Source of the DNA: Prosapia bicincta
Lineage: Eukaryota; Arthropoda; Insecta; Hemiptera; Cercopidae
Direction of reading: 5' to 3'
Assembly: GCA_036971475.1 (NCBI GenBank)
Contig: JBAIZL010000001.1
Location: 99,931,850 to 99,995,849 of the forward strand
DNA: 64,000 nucleotides
Below are positions 47,000 through 58,879 of the stretch, piece by piece (positions within the stretch are counted from its first letter, which is position 1; each line of letters starts with the position of its first letter). The notes beneath the pieces were generated by a model. The model searched no databases and had not been told where the DNA came from. It saw only the letters and a program-made list of their open reading frames with translations. Position numbers and translations under genes: made by a program.

Positions 47000-49195
47000 A
47001 TCTGTAAAGGAAGCTAACTGTTTAAAACTCCATTGTTAATCACTACAAATAAATTGCTAAACATTCTCCACTTCAGCAAAAATTGACTACATATGAACAC
47101 TCTAGAGTAATCCAAAATTAACAAACACACTAAAACACAAAATGAAAACATTTAAAATGAACAAAACCAATGTCAATCAAATTCTTCATTTGGTTACATT
47201 ATAGATAACTTGTTTATAAAATCGATGTTGGCAAGCTCAACATTTCCCAGCGATAATTCTATGAGATAATGAAAATATTTGATGATGATAAACATTGTTT
47301 CAGTAAATTTTTCATAAATTTACGAATACCATCAGATCAGCAAATAGTTAATTTGTTAGATTCAAAGAATAACATTTCACTCAATATTATGGAAAACCAA
47401 ATTCAAGAGTAATAACACTTCTCATTTAATGTTTGATAAACCTGAATTTTAATTTTTTTTATCAACACAAAATTAGAATTTAAAGTATTAGAAAATAACT
47501 GTCACCCTTCCTTATATATGAATATATTATGTATGTCTATCTGACTAACTGTCTGTTAATCAGGTTGACTCAAAATTTTTGAAAGTTGTTTCCGAAAATA
47601 AGTCTCTTAATTGAAATTATGAATTATAATTATAGATGAAACAGTAGGAAATAGTTAAGAAGACTCCCATAAAGGTTTCATGTACTGTACACCTATTGTT
47701 GAATTATTTTTAAAAAAACATTAAAGATTGCCACTACATTTCTGACTGAGCCTTCATTCACCTAATTGAAGTTAATAATTATTATTATTAATGAAACTAA
47801 TCCAATTGGAATGAAACTGTGAGGCGTAGTTAAGTAGATTCCTGTGAAGGTTTCTGGCATTGTAAATTTATTGTGGGATAGGTGGAGCATGTGTATACAA
47901 AAAAATTTGATTAGATTGAATACTGAATTCATTTTTCTAACCCAACATTTAGCTATTTAAATTGAAATCTAAAAATTAATAATACAGATACAACTTGTAA
48001 TCAATAAGTGGGATAATCATACTGTGACGTACAGCTGATGCCTAAATTAAGTGAAAACATGATTTCATACAATTTTTATATGTGTATAAATTAATTTACA
48101 GCTGATTTAAAGCACAAGTTATATTACTTTATTTACTGTACATTCCTAAGTTAAAATACTAAAAATTGTAAAATTCTTTAATTTATAAATTAGTCCTACT
48201 AACTTACTTCTTACACTTTTGCTATTACTTGCGACCAGACAAGTAATTAACAACCAGCTCGTCATGAACAGCAACAAGATTTTGATATTTAAATTACTTC
48301 AATATAATAAAAAGGGTTTCTTTTTTTATTTTAAAAAAATATTTCCATGTAATAGATCATCATTACAATTTTTTTTTGTATTTAGAAAGATATCAGTTAG
48401 GTTATTATTTGTAAGCTTAAATCTTACAAATACAGACTAAAATTAATTTATTAATCTATTATGATACTTTAAAATATTTTTCCAATGTAAATTGATATAT
48501 ATTGAATAAAAATGACACAATTTAAATTCTTTAACACAATCATAAATGCATATTATACTCAAAAGAAATGGTAGTAAATTAAGTCATTAGTCCATGACAA
48601 TAAATCAAGAATTAGGTGCAATAACAATATTTTTTTTATATCAGAATGTTAATAAAATCTAAGATAATTCAAAAATACTTAATTATCTTTCCCAAATATA
48701 GTAACCAAAAACATTTTATTTACTTAATGATGCTTCCGTCATGAAAATTAGTTCAATTGCTTTTCCAACTCAGAAAATACCTATAGCTTATGCTCATTGT
48801 AATCTAATACTTTCAATAATAATAATGCCTTCTCTCAAAGTTAAAATCCAATCTTTCACTGGTAATTCCACTGAAAGATATAGTGGCTTTACTGTACAAG
48901 AATATGATATAGTATGTAATGTGATAAGTATTATCACATAATAACAATGGAAAACCGTTTCCATCAAACTTTTGTCAAATGCAGCCAAAATTCAAAAACT
49001 AACTTTAAAAAACTGGATTGGCTTTGTGAACGTCCAATTTCAGCTCCAAAAAATAATCCGGTAAACAAGCTAAATCAGCTAATTCAATTAAAATTACCTG
49101 GAAAATTGATTAAATAGATATCAATCGATACAGTAATGGATGAAGGTCAAATAGTCAACTATCCAGTCGAATTATTAAACTAAACAGAGCCTCAA
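47000..49195. other. No confident feature
   Basis: AT-rich. Between about 47600 and 47860 two blocks resemble each other loosely (TAGTTAAGAAGACTCC...AAGGTTTC and TAGTTAAGTAGATTCC...AAGGTTTC), a possible pair of old repeats. No gene is seen. Confidence 0.45.
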
Positions 49196-49199
49196 AGAT

Positions 49200-49770
49200 T
49201 CCCACTACACTTATTAGGTAGCTGATAATACACTTATTAAAATTAGGATAGCTGATAATACTTTTGCAAAATTTGAATCCATCAAAGCTGTGCAACGGAA
49301 CTGGACTGAGAACAAAAAAAAACTGACACCCAACTTGATAGAGGCAGAAGTCATAAGTGGCAAGTTGAAAAGGGAGATGGTCTTAATTCCAAGAATACCG
49401 ATGATTTCATCCGATTAACCCTTCGATGTCAAACAACTACAATTTCCTTTGCAACTTGCATTCACAATAACCATAAACAAGGTACAAGAACAACCATTGA
49501 CCATTGCTGGATTAAATTTGGAACATTTGTGCTTTTCTCACGGACAATTATATATTGTGTGCTCACATGTTGAGACACCTAAACATTTGTATGTTTATAT
49601 ACCTAATGAAATAATGAAAAACATTCTCTTTTCTCTAACATTGCAGTAAATGAAATATAATTGTTTAGATGTTTGATAGCCTATTCTCATTGGAAAATAA
49701 ATAATAATTTTCCATTTTCCATAGTAAAATGATTATTTCAGATGCAGAAACCCACACTGGGTAACGCTAG
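49200..49770 (+). mobile_element. Helitron 3' end, second copy
   Basis: Parallel to 8905-9404. It shares GATAATACTTTTGCAAAATT-like sequence, AAAGCTGTGCAACGG, the helicase remnant and a CTAG end (49767-49770, followed by T). The terminal hairpin is decayed here. Confidence 0.75.
49340..49649 (+). pseudogene. Helitron Pif1-like helicase C-terminus
   Basis: The frame reads NLIEAEVISGKLKREMVLIP, RIPMISSD, a stop, PFDVKQLQFPLQLAFTITIN and then GLNLEHLCFSHGQLYIVCSH. This is the Pif1-type helicase end of the Helitron Rep/Helicase, including the FSHGQLYxxxSR motif (H replaces R here). One in-frame stop and the missing N-terminal part make it non-functional, but it is better preserved than the copy near 9016-9290. 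It ends at TAA before the element's 3' terminus. Confidence 0.8.
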
Positions 49771-49790
49771 TTATTAACAAATAATACACA

Positions 49791-49851
49791 CAACCTCTAA
49801 CCACAAATATTTGTATTCTACTCTCATAAAAATATTTGTGGTTAGAGGTTG
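49791..49851. repeat. Perfect 22-bp hairpin with 17-nt loop
   Basis: CAACCTCTAACCACAAATAT plus TT (49791-49812) is perfectly inverted at 49830-49851. The 61-nt size resembles a small pre-miRNA-like stem-loop, but perfect complementarity suits a recent inverted duplication equally well. It lies 20 bp after the Helitron terminus. Confidence 0.85.
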
Positions 49852-49854
49852 TAT

Positions 49855-50490
49855 CAACTTATAACTATGTATACTCACTTTAAAATAGCAATTTTAGATA
49901 TGCTGTAACAGAAGGGGTGCTACTTTCTTACTACTTTAAAACAAGTTATATGACAGTCATAAATTTTTTACTCAAATTAGGTGTTATTGCTCAACCTCAT
50001 ATAAAAACATAGTTAGAAATTCTCTTACAGAGTGTCAGAAAAATGTGTTTTCAATTGATAAGGGAAAGATAATTTTCGAACTGTTTTCTCATTTTTAAAT
50101 TTAAAAGAAATAACTTTCTATCAAATAATTAGAACAAGTTTCTAAATAGTTAGTATCAACAAGTAAAAACATGTTTTATATCACATTCATAACTATCAAT
50201 TATGTTTAGTTTGAGCAAATTTTATTTCTAAAATTATAGAAGCTTTGGATGTAACCGCCAACAAGTACCCTCTAGAACCACCTATCGCTAACACTGACAG
50301 AATTAACTTAATGAAAGTATTCAAAACTCTCAATATACTTATAAAATTAATGAGAATATTAGAAACAATGATTATCAATTAAGATTTTAATACTTATGGA
50401 AAGTTGATCATTAACACGTTGATGGGATGAAAGAAAAACGTTTGTTAGTTATATAGGTAAGAATATAAATAAGGTGATCAATAGTCACTT
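49855..50490. other. No recognisable feature
   Basis: AT-rich, no supported feature. Confidence 0.5.
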
Positions 50491-50496
50491 GTAATA

Positions 50497-50595
50497 TTAG
50501 TTTTATACGATTATTTTTGTGGTATTGGAGGTTTTGTCAATATTTTTGGTATAATATATTGTTTCACTGTGGTCTTGTATAGTAATTAACTTGTA
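50497..50595. repeat. Half copy of the 13-kb palindrome
   Basis: GATTATTTTTGTGGTATTGG, then CAATATTTTTGG and ATAATATATTG...CACTGTGGTCTTG, matches the outer part of the right arm at about 13316-13370 and the inverted left flank at 12985-13020. Only one arm end is present. Confidence 0.65.
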
Positions 50596-50599
50596 AAAA

Positions 50600-51600
50600 C
50601 ATCTAACTTTAAATTATTATTTAAATTTAAGAAACGAGGAAGGGTTTGAAGTAAAAGGGGGGCTTGGGTGCTATGTGACCAATATTTGGCCTAGAACATG
50701 GTTATTGCAAGTTCATTCTCTTAGGTGGCTAATATATGACTTAGACTGTTACAGGTTCATTTCAACTCACACAAGTTGAAGTTCTGATTAACTTTGTTAG
50801 CAGGTAATTAGTTAATACATTTACCAGAATCATAAATATATTTAAAACATTTCTTTGACCTGTCACATGTAGAATATGTAAAACAAAATGGTATTTTTAA
50901 TATTTTCTTCTTGACACAATCAATTATTGTCTAGAAAACATTTTTTATGATAATATTTTTTTAGATAATATTTATACCTGACTGTAATCTATATGCATAT
51001 GTTTATATGTGCATGACATTAACACACTTAATTACTTTTAAAAATCTTTCAACAATAATTACTTTTGCAATAATTAGTTTGACAAATATGGTATTATCAT
51101 GTTGATGTCTGACAAGGTTTTTAATTTTGATAAAAGTTGTTTCTTAGCTTTACATGTTGAACTATTGTGTAAACGTCTACAGTACATTATTCACAAATAA
51201 CATAAATTTCACAAGAACACAAATTGAATGTACAAATTTCTCAAGGGAAATCTTTGTTACTTCTTGTGTATGTAACTAGGTGTATTAGATTAGGTTTAGG
51301 CCGTATAAGTCTCGGTGTAAACTTACATCCTTCTAATACTTACTTTCTTTTAAGAAAAAAAACTGTTGCATACCTTTAAATGGTATTAATACAGGCCAAA
51401 GCATAACAGATTATTGAAAATATATAAAATAGCCAAAAGTTTCACTTTAATGTGTCATTTTAATCACTTCCAATTTTAAAATATATGTAAAAATGATTAG
51501 TAAATGTAGCCAGATTAAAAGCAGTTTTCTTCTATATCTATTAAAACTAAATATTTTTTTAAAACCAACCTCACCCCAGTATAATTTTTAAACTAAAATT
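50600..51600. other. No recognisable feature
   Basis: AT-rich, no supported feature. Confidence 0.5.
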
Positions 51601-51603
51601 TCC

Positions 51604-51892
51604 TAAACACATGTAAATATTCACAAACTTGCCTATAGAAGCACTTACTTATATTTGTTGAGGACGACCGTTTCTGGAGGTGTGTCCCATTGTCAACTCA
51701 GGCCGTAACTGATCTCAAGGTTTACGTAGGTTAGAATATTAGGTAGGTAAGGCTAATACCCTAACCTACGTAAACCTTGAAATCAGTTACGGCCTGAGTT
51801 GACAATAGGACACATCTCCTGAAACGGTCGTCCTCAACAAATATAAGTAAGTGCTACTATAGGCAAGTTTGTAAATATTTACTAGTGTTTAG
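51604..51892. repeat. Long palindrome, ~130-bp arms
   Basis: The arms 51604-51734 and 51764-51892 are near-perfect inverted copies (for example TTGTTGAGGACGACCGTTTC against GAAACGGTCGTCCTCAACAA) with a 29-bp spacer. A single arm occurs at 55712-55830. Just right of the palindrome, TTGAGGATGGAATCAACAAA is a faint, degraded version of the CTGAAGATG..ATCGAAA pattern of the other palindromes. Confidence 0.88.
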
Positions 51893-51962
51893 TGAAATCT
51901 AGTAGCTCACTTGAGGATGGAATCAACAAATATAAAATTTCCTGTTGTTGGATTTTGTTATA

Positions 51963-52446
51963 CAGTAGAGCCTCTCTAATTGGTCACTATTTAATCCGTC
52001 ACCTCTTGTAGTTCATCACAGTAAAAAAAATCTTCCTATCCACTATCACGTAGTATAACCGCTATCAGAAAAAAACTCTTTAGTACAAAAGAAAACTATG
52101 GACATTTTCAAAACTAAAACTTAAATAGATTTAATATACTGTATTTTTCCTTGCTAGTGTTATTGTTCTTACAAGATACTGTAAGAACTATTTATGAAAA
52201 TACAATAACATACTTTATTTGTAATTACAAACTAGGTTACTATTATAGTGTTCTGTAATAGTGTTGAGTTTGTCGGCAGATATAAACAACGTAAATACAA
52301 CATTAATTATATCACATACATATTTATGTACGTATTTATCTGCTATGTTCACCCACAATTACATGTTAACTTTACAATTTCCATAATTCGTCTTTGAATT
52401 TTTCACCCCCTCATCCCGAACGTGAAAAATTAGAGAGATTCTACTG
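51963..52446. mobile_element. pogo-type MITE
   Basis: The 484-bp unit begins CAGTAGAGCCTCTCTAATT and ends AATTAGAGAGATTCTACTG, inverted repeats with CAGT ends, flanked by TA at 51961-51962 and 52447-52448. No ORF is seen. Confidence 0.8.
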
Positions 52447-52449
52447 TAT

Positions 52450-53620
52450 TTTCTGTTAACTCTTACTTTTAATTATCTAACACGTGTTAAATATATTATT
52501 TTGTATAAGAAAATAATTTTTAAATGTTGCATACAAGAATGCATTTAAAAATTCTCTTAAAGCAGTGAAGTTTGTTGAAAGAAAATAAATGATATTTATT
52601 ATGCAAAAGAATGCAAATAGTTATAAACTTTAAAGTGATTAATTAAAGACTTCTTAGATTTTTTAAAATAAATAATAATTATGGGCATGTGAACTAGACA
52701 TATGGATATTAAATTGCTTATCTTCAATTTAATTCCATCACACTTGGTTATATGGCAACAAGTGAAAATGGGCCACATTTCAATTACAAATATTATTGTT
52801 ATTTTTAATAATAAAAGCAAACTTGGTATGGTATGAACATACTCAAGGCTGCAGTTTTTGTGTTGTAGATCTTGAGGTTTTTTTAATTTACTACTATTGG
52901 TATCACTTGGCAATAAACCACTACTTACTGATATTTTTCAACAGATACATTTCACACTAGATCAGTTTAATGCTGCGAGTCGCTAATCTATATGCTAATA
53001 TTTTGAATCTTGTGAGTCACTAATAATTTAATCAATGCACTAATTTAGTGTGTAACGTGTCGGCTGAATAATATCAGTAAGTAGTAAGTTTTTTCCAAGT
53101 GATAACAATAGTAGTAAGTATACACAAGGCAATATGGTTTAACATAATATATAAAATATGAAATATTGAGTATGGAGGAGAACTTTGTGAAATTAACATT
53201 ATTCAATGTTTTGGTGAAGACATGTTTGTTCAATAAAAATATCTAGATATTTCTTCAAATATATTATTCTTTTGTCTACCACGCCATTATTAAAATGGTA
53301 TTTAATAACTATAGGCTACTATAGTAGGCTACATTTACTATTTTATAGCTTTTATTTATATTATAGCACTTTGTAATTTACAGATACTGTAGGAGCAGTA
53401 TAAGACAGCTAAGTTGATTGAGTCTTTTTGAAAATAGACTGTCCATGTGAACGTATTTTGATTTTGATAATGACTGATTAGTGAGAGATGCAGGTTATTT
53501 CCTTGAATATCATATAGGTTTGTCATAGTGGTAAACAACACATAAGCTGATACTTTTTCTGTTAATATCATCTTCTATCTAGTAAGAATTCAAAAAAAAT
53601 TAAGTTCTTCTTTTCCTTTG
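52450..53620. other. No recognisable feature
   Basis: AT-rich, no supported feature. Short frames on the minus strand match nothing. Confidence 0.5.
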
Positions 53621-53629
53621 TAGAGTAAA

Positions 53630-54425
53630 GGCGGGTTTACACGATGCCAATTGAAGAGACAATTATTGGGCCCAGTTGTCGTGGGACAGTTGTGTGAATG
53701 TCTGAGCCTAGTCCAATTAAATGAGAACTTGTTCACACAACGAAACTATTGCCATGGCAGTTAGTGACAAAAAATAGTGGAGTGCTTATCATCTGTTGTG
53801 TCTTGTGATGAAGTGAAAGTAATGAGTGAGGCTCTTTATCAACAATTTATCGCTGAGGATTGCGAAGTTCTCAAGGAAGAGTTAAATAAGAAGAGTGAGT
53901 GGACAAGGAAATTGCTTTTGAAAAGACACAGTCAAGGAGCGCTGTCACAACTGATAAAAGAATTATAAATTGAATAAAAACATATTTAAGAACAAGTCCG
54001 GAGAGTTTGGACGAAATACTGCCACTTGTTGAAAGTAAAATATCTAAACAAGGCACAGTAATGAGGAAAGCACTACCTCCTAAGTCAAAATTAGAAGTGG
54101 CACTATCATTTCTTGCTACAGGAAATAGTTACAGAAGTTTACAGCATTTCAAATGTGCTGGAAGAACAAATGCAAACTGGTCCAAAACGAGAGATCTACT
54201 GCCCTACAATATTCACATAACACCAATTGTTCAGATAACTGTCTTGATAGTGGTTGGGAATGTCACTGCGCCCAGTCAATTTTCCTTTGTCTACTCCTGG
54301 AGACAATCGAATTTCAGGACAACTGGCAGGTAAGTTGGCATGCCAATTGGCCAGAGGTGTTCACACGTAGTCAATACATTCATGCTAGTAAGTTGTCCTC
54401 TGACAATTGTCTCCTCAACCCGGCT
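53630..54425 (+). mobile_element. Harbinger-like element remnant
   Basis: The left boundary is GGCGGGTTTACACGATGCCA followed by ATTG. The right side has GACAATTGTCTCCTCAACCC followed by GGC, which as an inverted repeat matches it partly (GCCGGGTT...CAATTG). Between them lies the N-terminal part of a PIF/Harbinger transposase. Boundaries are approximate and no target duplication is clear. Confidence 0.55.
53777..54160 (+). pseudogene. Harbinger transposase N-terminal remnant
   Basis: 53777-53968 reads SEWTRKLLLKRHSQGALSQL, the W-x-R-x-x-L-x-x-R-x-x-x-G-A-x-x-x-L region near the start of HARBI1-type transposases. After a stop and frame change, 54007-54150 reads SLDEILPLVESKISKQGTVM, RKALPPKSKLEVALSFLATG and NSYRSLQHF. 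This is the helix-turn-helix region that precedes the DDE domain. The catalytic domain is missing, and sequence after about 54160 does not match the family. Confidence 0.8.
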
Positions 54426-54429
54426 CAAG

Positions 54430-55270
54430 AGGCACTAGATGTTTACTACTTTTCAAGAAATAAAACCAGTTTTTGCTGAAATCCATAGCTGTTTTCGGTC
54501 AGTTTCTCTGGGCATTTTATTAGGGCAGAAGAAGAGAATGCTACATATGGTCTGCTTACTATGGAGGTGTAAATCAGTGACCCAACTAACTCTCTATATG
54601 GTAGTGTTTTTTCCATAGATAGAGTAGATTAAACTATTTTTTTTAGACAGTTCCTTCCCGTTAGACACAGTTTTGGCATATTGTAAGCAAAATACATTAC
54701 TCATCTTTTTTTTATTATTTTTAGGAGATAGTTTTGTGTTTTTTAATGTGATTATTGTTCCAAAAACATTTTGTATATTACTGAAATCTTTGATATTGAA
54801 CTGTAATTATTAAAACTATGCTTAAATGTAAACTACCGAATTAGTAAGTGTAAACTAGTAGCTCAGTAATATGTTATTTTCAATTTTTCAAAAGTTTTGA
54901 AACTTGATACTATGGTATGGCAAATCATTAAAATATAATAAATGAAAATAAAACTTTTGGCTTTGATACTTACCTAAAAAGGTTTACCATTTTTATGATT
55001 GGTTATATAAATTCTAGATAATTCCTAGAGTAACATGTCATATCATATCAAGATAAGATTGTATTATTGCCCAAAAGTTTAGTTTTGATGTAGGTTAGAC
55101 CTTATTGCATCCTCAGACATTAAGCCTATCCAAAACTAAAAAGACTTACAATCAGAAATTTTATGAAAGAGCTATAAAAGCTAACAATTTGCATTAACTT
55201 AAACTAACTCAAATGACTGTATAGGAGTATATTAATTTCTTCTGAGAGTTATGATTCTTCTGTTGCTGTG
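54430..55270. other. No recognisable feature
   Basis: AT-rich, no supported feature. Confidence 0.5.
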
Positions 55271-55711
55271 TTACTTAACACGTTGACTGTTAAAATACAT
55301 GCAATGTAGTATGACAAATACTATTTTTGTTTCTAATTTTCATACCAAAATGTGTGAAAAGAAAAATACGAAGATAAAATGTCGATACAAGCCATAAAAC
55401 CCTGTGGTAACCATTTTAAAATCGTAGTAGAGATCCCTACCACGAGCATCTAGGGAGAGTAGTCTGCACTGGTTTGCACTAATAAGGTCAGTTTTCCATT
55501 GTAACACATATATTATGATAACACTAGTAATTTTTGTCTATATTTATACTAAACAATTGTTAATAAAGAATGAGAAATGAATAAAAATAACCCTAAATCA
55601 AATGTATATACAGCCCCACAAACCCACCCAAATAACTTGATTAGTTGGGATTAATTACTGCAGTAGTCATCAAAACACTACTGCCTACTGTATCGTAGCT
55701 GGTGTTACGGT

Positions 55712-55830
55712 CTGAGTTGACACATTTCCCGAAATGGCCATCCTCAACAAACAAAGTAAGTGCTACTATAGGCAAGTTTAAAACATTTATAAGTGTTTAG
55801 TGATTACTACTAGCTCACATGAAGATGGAA
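55712..55830. repeat. Single arm of the 51.6-kb palindrome family
   Basis: TTACGGTCTGAGTTGACAC, CCATCCTCAACAAACAAAGT and AAGTGCTACTATAGGCAAGT match the right arm at 51785-51880 with some decay. It is followed by CACATGAAGATGGAATCAAC. Confidence 0.75.
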
Positions 55831-55897
55831 TCAACAAAAGTTAAAATTTATATAATATATGTAATGGTACATTGGAAACTACAAAATTAGTAAAAAT

Positions 55898-56153
55898 GTT
55901 ACTGTGATTGGAAAAAGGAATGTCCTGAAAAATGAATTTTACAAAAAGTAAACGATTATGCTCTTACAAAGTCACATAGTAAAACAGTGGTAAATAAACT
56001 GAGGAAACTGGTTTTATGTAGAAAAGATCTATTTTGAAAAAATATTCAACTCATTTAGTAACAAAAGGTAATTTCAATAATGTTGAATAGACAATTTTTT
56101 TAGTCTCTATTTCTTATAAAAAATATTTTATACACGTGAAAGAAAATTTTTGT
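55898..56153. repeat. Long inverted repeat, left arm
   Basis: This about 255-bp stretch (for example ACTGGTTTTATGTAGAAAAG and TTTAGTAACAAAAGGTAATT) is repeated in inverse orientation at 58121-58365 with few differences. The two arms are 2 kb apart. Confidence 0.88.
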
Positions 56154-56559
56154 ATACTAACGTAATATTTTATGCTCAGATGGATAGTTCATCATCTGGT
56201 CGCTACGATCAACGCCTTTCATAAAGGGGTTGTAGGTGACAATAAGCAATGGTTTTTCCCCTTCAAGTTGCCCCCTGTTGATCAAAGTGGCCATATCATT
56301 ACTATAGTGGTATATTAAAACTATATCTCAAACAACAAAACGATAAAAGACCGGAGACAAAAACGAACATATGTAAAATGTTACTAAGATACTTCCCGAG
56401 GAACGAAAAAGACAAAATTCACTTCTACCACATGATAGAATCACACTGAGCCAATGAATCAGGTATGGAAAGATGGTAGGGATCCCTATCACGCGCATCT
56501 GAAGGGCGCGTCACCATGGCCGGGATCCCTACCACCTGCAGTCAATGTGTTAAAAACTG

Positions 56560-57410
56560 ATTCTATTCGCTTATCGTCTTATTGTTTATTTTTCTGTGTA
56601 AAACGTAATTGTTTTTAGCAATTTCAATTTGTGATTTGAGTGCTTCAATATGAATGAAAATGTCTTCATTTTTGACAAGAAAGTAGTAGTAAATGCTAGA
56701 AGATATTCCTTACAGAGAATGAACATTTTCTCTACATTAAGGATTTGATGCTCTGTTGTTTTTCATGATATGTCTTTACTTACTTCATATTTTATTGCTC
56801 CTCCTATTCACTCATACATTCTTTTCTTGGAAAGAAGCAAAAAGCATAGACTAGAAAGACTAGCATAACGGCCAGTGCTGGAATAATGGGCATGGAAGCT
56901 TTTAGGACCTTATAGTGGTGCTATCCTGCTGCAAATGCTAGAAAGTAATCCCTACAGACACTTTTGTTCTGGTGAGTCATTAAAAGGTGAAAGAGCTGCG
57001 AAATCACAAGTTATTACAATTTTAGTATTTTCATACTCTCTTATCTAAGGCACGTCCTCACTGCTACGTATCTTACAAATGTATATAACAAGGTAAGTTT
57101 TGAAATATATTTTTTTAAAGATTGGTAATTTAGCCTTAAAGGTAATTATTGAGAAATTATCTCTGTCGTTGTATGTTGAGACCTGACTATCAGGTATTGT
57201 AAACAGCCACTAGGTGGTCATTATCCCCGATGATGTGGCCATTATACCTGACTTCGATATTTCTCTTGATTTTTCCTTTTATTATATCTTGTGAACAATT
57301 TTAAATACAGCTCTTTTCACTACCTAGTATTGTAACATTGTTTAAGGTGAAAATTGTATATAAAATATCTTCCCCCACCAAAGAATAGAGGCTGAATTGA
57401 TAGGTGTATC
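56560..57410. other. No confident feature
   Basis: AT-rich sequence between the piggyBac end and the readable pogo-like coding region. It may include its decayed upstream part. Confidence 0.4.
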
Positions 57411-57419
57411 TCTACCTGG

Positions 57420-57980
57420 AACAGAATTTACTTACCATGTTATTGGATGGATGCAATCAGAGAGGGATATAAAATGGTTGTCATTTTCTGACGCATGTTA
57501 AACCCAAAGAAAATAATAAAATTTTGTTGAAATAAAATGGGCATTCCACTCATACTAAAAACATTGAGTTAATGGTAAAAATATTGACAGGGTAAGGGCT
57601 AATCATACCATACTAACCATAATTGCAGCCCCTAGACTCAGGCAATTCAGTAATTTTTAAGAAACAATCCCAGGCAACAAGTATCACAATATCAATTAAG
57701 TAGTCTCTTGCGAGAAGCCTATATGGATGCTTCTAAACCAGTGAAAGGAATTAGGAAATGTGGCACTGAGCCAGACAAATATAACGTTTCCACCAGCTGC
57801 AATTACATCAACAGTGAGTTTGATTTTCAAGCAGTCACATTCCCGTCCAAAATAAAACTTATGATCTACAATCGGAGACAAAATTTTTTTGTCAGTGCTA
57901 AAGATATTGTCCCTGTGCCTCAAGATTCAGAAAAAAAACACAAGCGAGATGAGTGGAAGAAAGGTTATGCAGTTTTCTAA
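57420..57980 (+). pseudogene. pogo/jerky-type DDE transposase remnant
   Basis: 57440-57500 reads GWMQSERDIKWLSF, then VKPKENNKI-like sequence in a shifted frame. LQPLDSGNSVIFKKQ near 57630 is the xQPLDxxxxxxFK box after the catalytic Asp. 57708-57980 reads REAYMDASKPVKGIRKCGTE, the EAYxxAxxxxNxxxGFxKxGI region. The order and motifs match the DDE_1 transposases of pogo/jerky type common in insect genomes. There are frameshifts and stops throughout the first half; the last 90 codons are open to TAA. Confidence 0.65.
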
Positions 57981-58120
57981 TAAAATGATCCTAGAAAAGC
58001 AAAAAATGTATCAAACGGAAAATAGCTAAAGGAAAAACAATATGCATACTAAAAAATTAGTGAAATTTGAAAGACAAAAGCTAAAATCCTCGGATCTTCA
58101 AAGTTATTTAAATCTAATTT

Positions 58121-58365
58121 AATTTTTTATAAAATATTTTTTATGGAAAATAGAGACTAAAAAAATTGTCTATTCAACATTATTGAAATTACCTTTTGTT
58201 ACTAAATGAGTTGAACATTTTTTTCAAAATAAATCTTTTCTACATAAAACCAGTTTCCTCAATTTATTTACCACTATTTTACTATGTGGCCCTGTAAGAG
58301 CATAATTCTTCACTTTTTGTAAAATTAATTTTTCAGGACATTCCTTTGTTCCAATCATATATGTG
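58121..58365. repeat. Long inverted repeat, right arm
   Basis: Inverted counterpart of 55898-56153 (for example AATTACCTTTTGTTACTAAA and CTTTTCTACATAAAACCAGT). With the left arm it encloses the pogo-like remnant, as would the ends of an element with long terminal inverted repeats. Confidence 0.88.
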
Positions 58366-58499
58366 TATTCCAATCATGTAGATTAAATAAATTTTAACTG
58401 TACAGATAGGATTTAGAAAATTTAGTTTTTAAATTCATAAAACCTTAAATTATGTATATGATATCCAATATATAATTATAATATATTATAATATAATTA

Positions 58500-58502
<3 letters not shown>

Positions 58503-58561
<59 letters not shown>
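58503..58561. repeat. (TA)n microsatellite
   Basis: A TA run of about 55 bases. A short one also follows the palindrome at 58859-58878. Confidence 0.97.
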
Positions 58562-58564
<3 letters not shown>

Positions 58565-58608
58565 TAATATATATTAAATATGGTGATATGTTTTCTTGTA
58601 ATATAGTT

Positions 58609-58853
58609 AATAAATTAAAAATATTTCAAAAACAAGAATACTTTTAATAAAATATATTATTCAAAGCTTTTTGCCAATAAAACAGTACCAGCATCTTCAA
58701 GAAAAATAATTATCTAACAAAAAAAAAAATCTATTTTTTTTTAGATAATTATTTTTCCTGAAGATGTTGGTACTGTCTGTTTTATCGGTAAAAAGCTTGA
58801 ATAACATACAGTATGTATTAAAAGTATTCTTGTATTTGAAATATTTTTAATTT
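58609..58853. repeat. Long palindrome, ~110-bp arms
   Basis: The arms 58609-58717 and 58742-58853 are inverted copies (for example GATAATTATTTTTCCTGAAG on the right). The centre is an A-run/T-run. Each arm holds CTGAAGATG or TTGAAGATG followed by a stem and a CGGTAAAA or TGGCAAAA box, a degraded form of the hammerhead-like pattern seen elsewhere. Confidence 0.88.
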
Positions 58854-58879
58854 ATTTTATATATATATATATATATATG

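Larger units (their letters stand above)
55279..56549. mobile_element. piggyBac-type MITE with TTAA flanks
   Basis: TTAA (55275-55278), then CACGTTGACTG at the left, and CAGTCAATGTG followed by TTAA (56550-56553) at the right. Subterminal GATCCCTACCAC-type motifs occur near both ends (55430-55445, 56485-56495, 56522-56535). TTAA duplication is diagnostic of piggyBac. No transposase is found. The unit contains an arm of the 51.6-kb palindrome (55712-55830) and one arm of a longer inverted repeat (55898-56153). Confidence 0.7.

Noticed and set aside
50410..50430. piggyBac-like end TTAACACGTTGATGGG
   Set aside because: No matching inverted end followed by TTAA was found nearby, so it may be a chance match or a fragment.
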